Notes under the pieces: generated by a model | Databases searched by the model: none | Seen by the model: only the letters and a program-made list of their open reading frames with translations | Told to the model about the DNA's origin: nothing | Program-made: the position numbers and the translations under genes | In this document: positions 4,862 to 5,638 of the stretch, one piece after another | How positions within the stretch are numbered: position 1 is the first letter of the stretch | How the letters are laid out: each line of letters begins with the position of its first letter | Assembly (NCBI GenBank): GCA_003446735.1 | Contig: DMCJ01000212.1 | Location: 1-5,638, forward strand | Reading direction: 5' to 3' | Length of the DNA: 5,638 nucleotides | Source: Lachnospiraceae bacterium | Lineage (GTDB): Bacteria; Bacillota; Clostridia; Lachnospirales; Lachnospiraceae

Positions 4862-5638
4862 TCATTTAAAGTATTCCACACCGGATCTAAAGAGCTTAAG
4901 ATCCTGCTCGCCGTAGATATTTATCGCTACGCCCTCGCCGCGTCTTTCCGAATGGGTCATCTTACCTAAGCATCTTCCGTCATAGCTCGTGATACCTTCT
5001 ATGGACATGTAGCTTCCGTTGATGTTCCACTCTTCATCCATGGTTATATTACCGTCAAGGTCGCAGTACTGCGTTGCCACCTGTCCGTTTGCAAAGAGTT
5101 TATCAAGCCACTCCTTGTTTGCTACAAAGCGCCCTTCACCATGGCTGGCAGGATTTGTATAAACACCTCCGAGATCAGCATTCTTAAGCCAGGGCGACAG
5201 ATTGCTCACGACTTTAATATACGCCATCTTGGATATGTGTCTGTTGATCGTATTAAAGGTAAGTGTCGGTGATCCTTCATTCTGTCCGACTATCTTGCCT
5301 TCGGGAACAAGCCCTAATTTTATGAGAGCCTGGAATCCGTTACAGATACCGAGCGCCAGTCCGTCTCTTTCGTTTAAGAGTCTTTCCACGGCTTCTTTAA
5401 GTTTTTCGTTCCTGAATGCCGTTGCAAAGAATTTTGCACTTCCGTCAGGCTCATCACCTGCCGAGAAACCTCCGGGGAACATAATGATCTGAGCCTTATC
5501 TATGGCCTTTTCAAATGCTTCGACGCTCTCTCTTATCTCAGATGCCGTATTATTGCAGAATACCTTGACGATCGTATCGGCTCCGGCCTCTTCAAACGCC
5601 CTGGCCGAGTCGTATTCGCAGTTGGTTCCGGGGAATAC
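4862..5638 (-). CDS. purL: Phosphoribosylformylglycinamidine synthase, C-terminal glutaminase domain (N-terminal part beyond window)
   Basis: Cytoplasmic purine-synthesis enzyme that converts FGAR, glutamine and ATP to FGAM; the part seen here is its class I glutamine amidotransferase domain, which supplies ammonia. The last 258 residues are visible and the frame is open to the window edge, beginning VFPGTNCEYDSARAF. The catalytic triad is visible: the nucleophile Cys in LGICNGFQAL (codon near 5343) and His and Glu in THSER (His codon near 4953). GGFSAGDEPDGSAKF is typical of the clostridial single-chain PurL of about 1,250 residues rather than of stand-alone PurQ, and no start codon with an SD site is seen at the edge. 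The alternative of a separate PurQ subunit cannot be fully excluded from this window. The gene ends VEYFK-TGA, 28 bp before the shared terminator. Confidence 0.93.
   Translation of the reverse strand, partial: VFPGTNCEYDSARAFEEAGADTIVKVFCNNTASEIRESVEAFEKAIDKAQIIMFPGGFSAGDEPDGSAKFFATAFRNEKLKEAVERLLNERDGLALGICNGFQALIKLGLVPEGKIVGQNEGSPTLTFNTINRHISKMAYIKVVSNLSPWLKNADLGGVYTNPASHGEGRFVANKEWLDKLFANGQVATQYCDLDGNITMDEEWNINGSYMSIEGITSYDGRCLGKMTHSERRGEGVAINIYGEQDLKLFRSGVEYFK

Noticed and set aside
4822..4916. GGAGG followed by an ATG at 4839 and a 25-codon frame on the plus strand.
   Set aside because: The GGAGG is the right arm of the terminator stem and the frame runs antisense into purL.
5202..5492. 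A 96-codon plus-strand frame opposite purL.
   Set aside because: It is an antisense shadow of the conserved glutaminase domain.

Overview
The window looks like an ordinary chromosomal segment of a low-to-mid GC Gram-positive anaerobe of the class Clostridia, most likely a Lachnospiraceae-like species. This rests on the clostridial flavour of several products: an AspRS with an RSPGEFYQLDFEMSF motif 2, a PurL with FSAGDEPDGSAKF and THSER motifs, a bacterial OGG1-type glycosylase, and a small one-TM Lys-rich protein. Strong purine-rich Shine-Dalgarno sites support it too. The family assignment is inference; Clostridia is fairly safe.

Layout. Positions 1-1559 (minus) hold aspS, cut off at its C-terminus by the window edge. 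Just upstream and 29 bp away is a DtxR/MntR-family metal-dependent repressor (1589-1960, minus). Next come a PHP-domain histidinol-phosphatase-like gene (2073-2828, minus) and an OGG1-type 8-oxoguanine DNA glycosylase (2918-3754, minus). These four genes point the same way, with gaps of 89, 112 and 29 bp. I see no convincing terminator between them, so partial co-transcription is plausible, although the repressor gene has its own possible promoter and operator-like palindrome.

Positions 3755-4418 are a 664-bp AT-rich divergent intergenic region. I find no protein gene in it, but it is dense in signals. These are a candidate leaderless promoter for ogg, an 11-bp direct repeat that copies the ogg start, and several palindromes. 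There is also a terminator-like hairpin, an ACTTGC repeat cluster with roughly helical spacing, and two good plus-strand promoter candidates. It drives a small membrane protein gene (4419-4769, plus). A strong bidirectional terminator (4801-4833) separates that gene from the convergent 3' end of purL (4862-5638, minus, truncated at its N-terminal side by the window edge).

The genes are housekeeping functions (translation, purine synthesis, base-excision repair, possibly histidine synthesis) plus one metal sensor; they do not form an obvious pathway. I found no mobile element, CRISPR array, tRNA, rRNA or defence system. The most notable points are the mixed MntR/DtxR metal-ligand set of the repressor, the organisation of the ogg start region, and the possible unannotated small RNA or regulated promoter in the divergent intergenic region.
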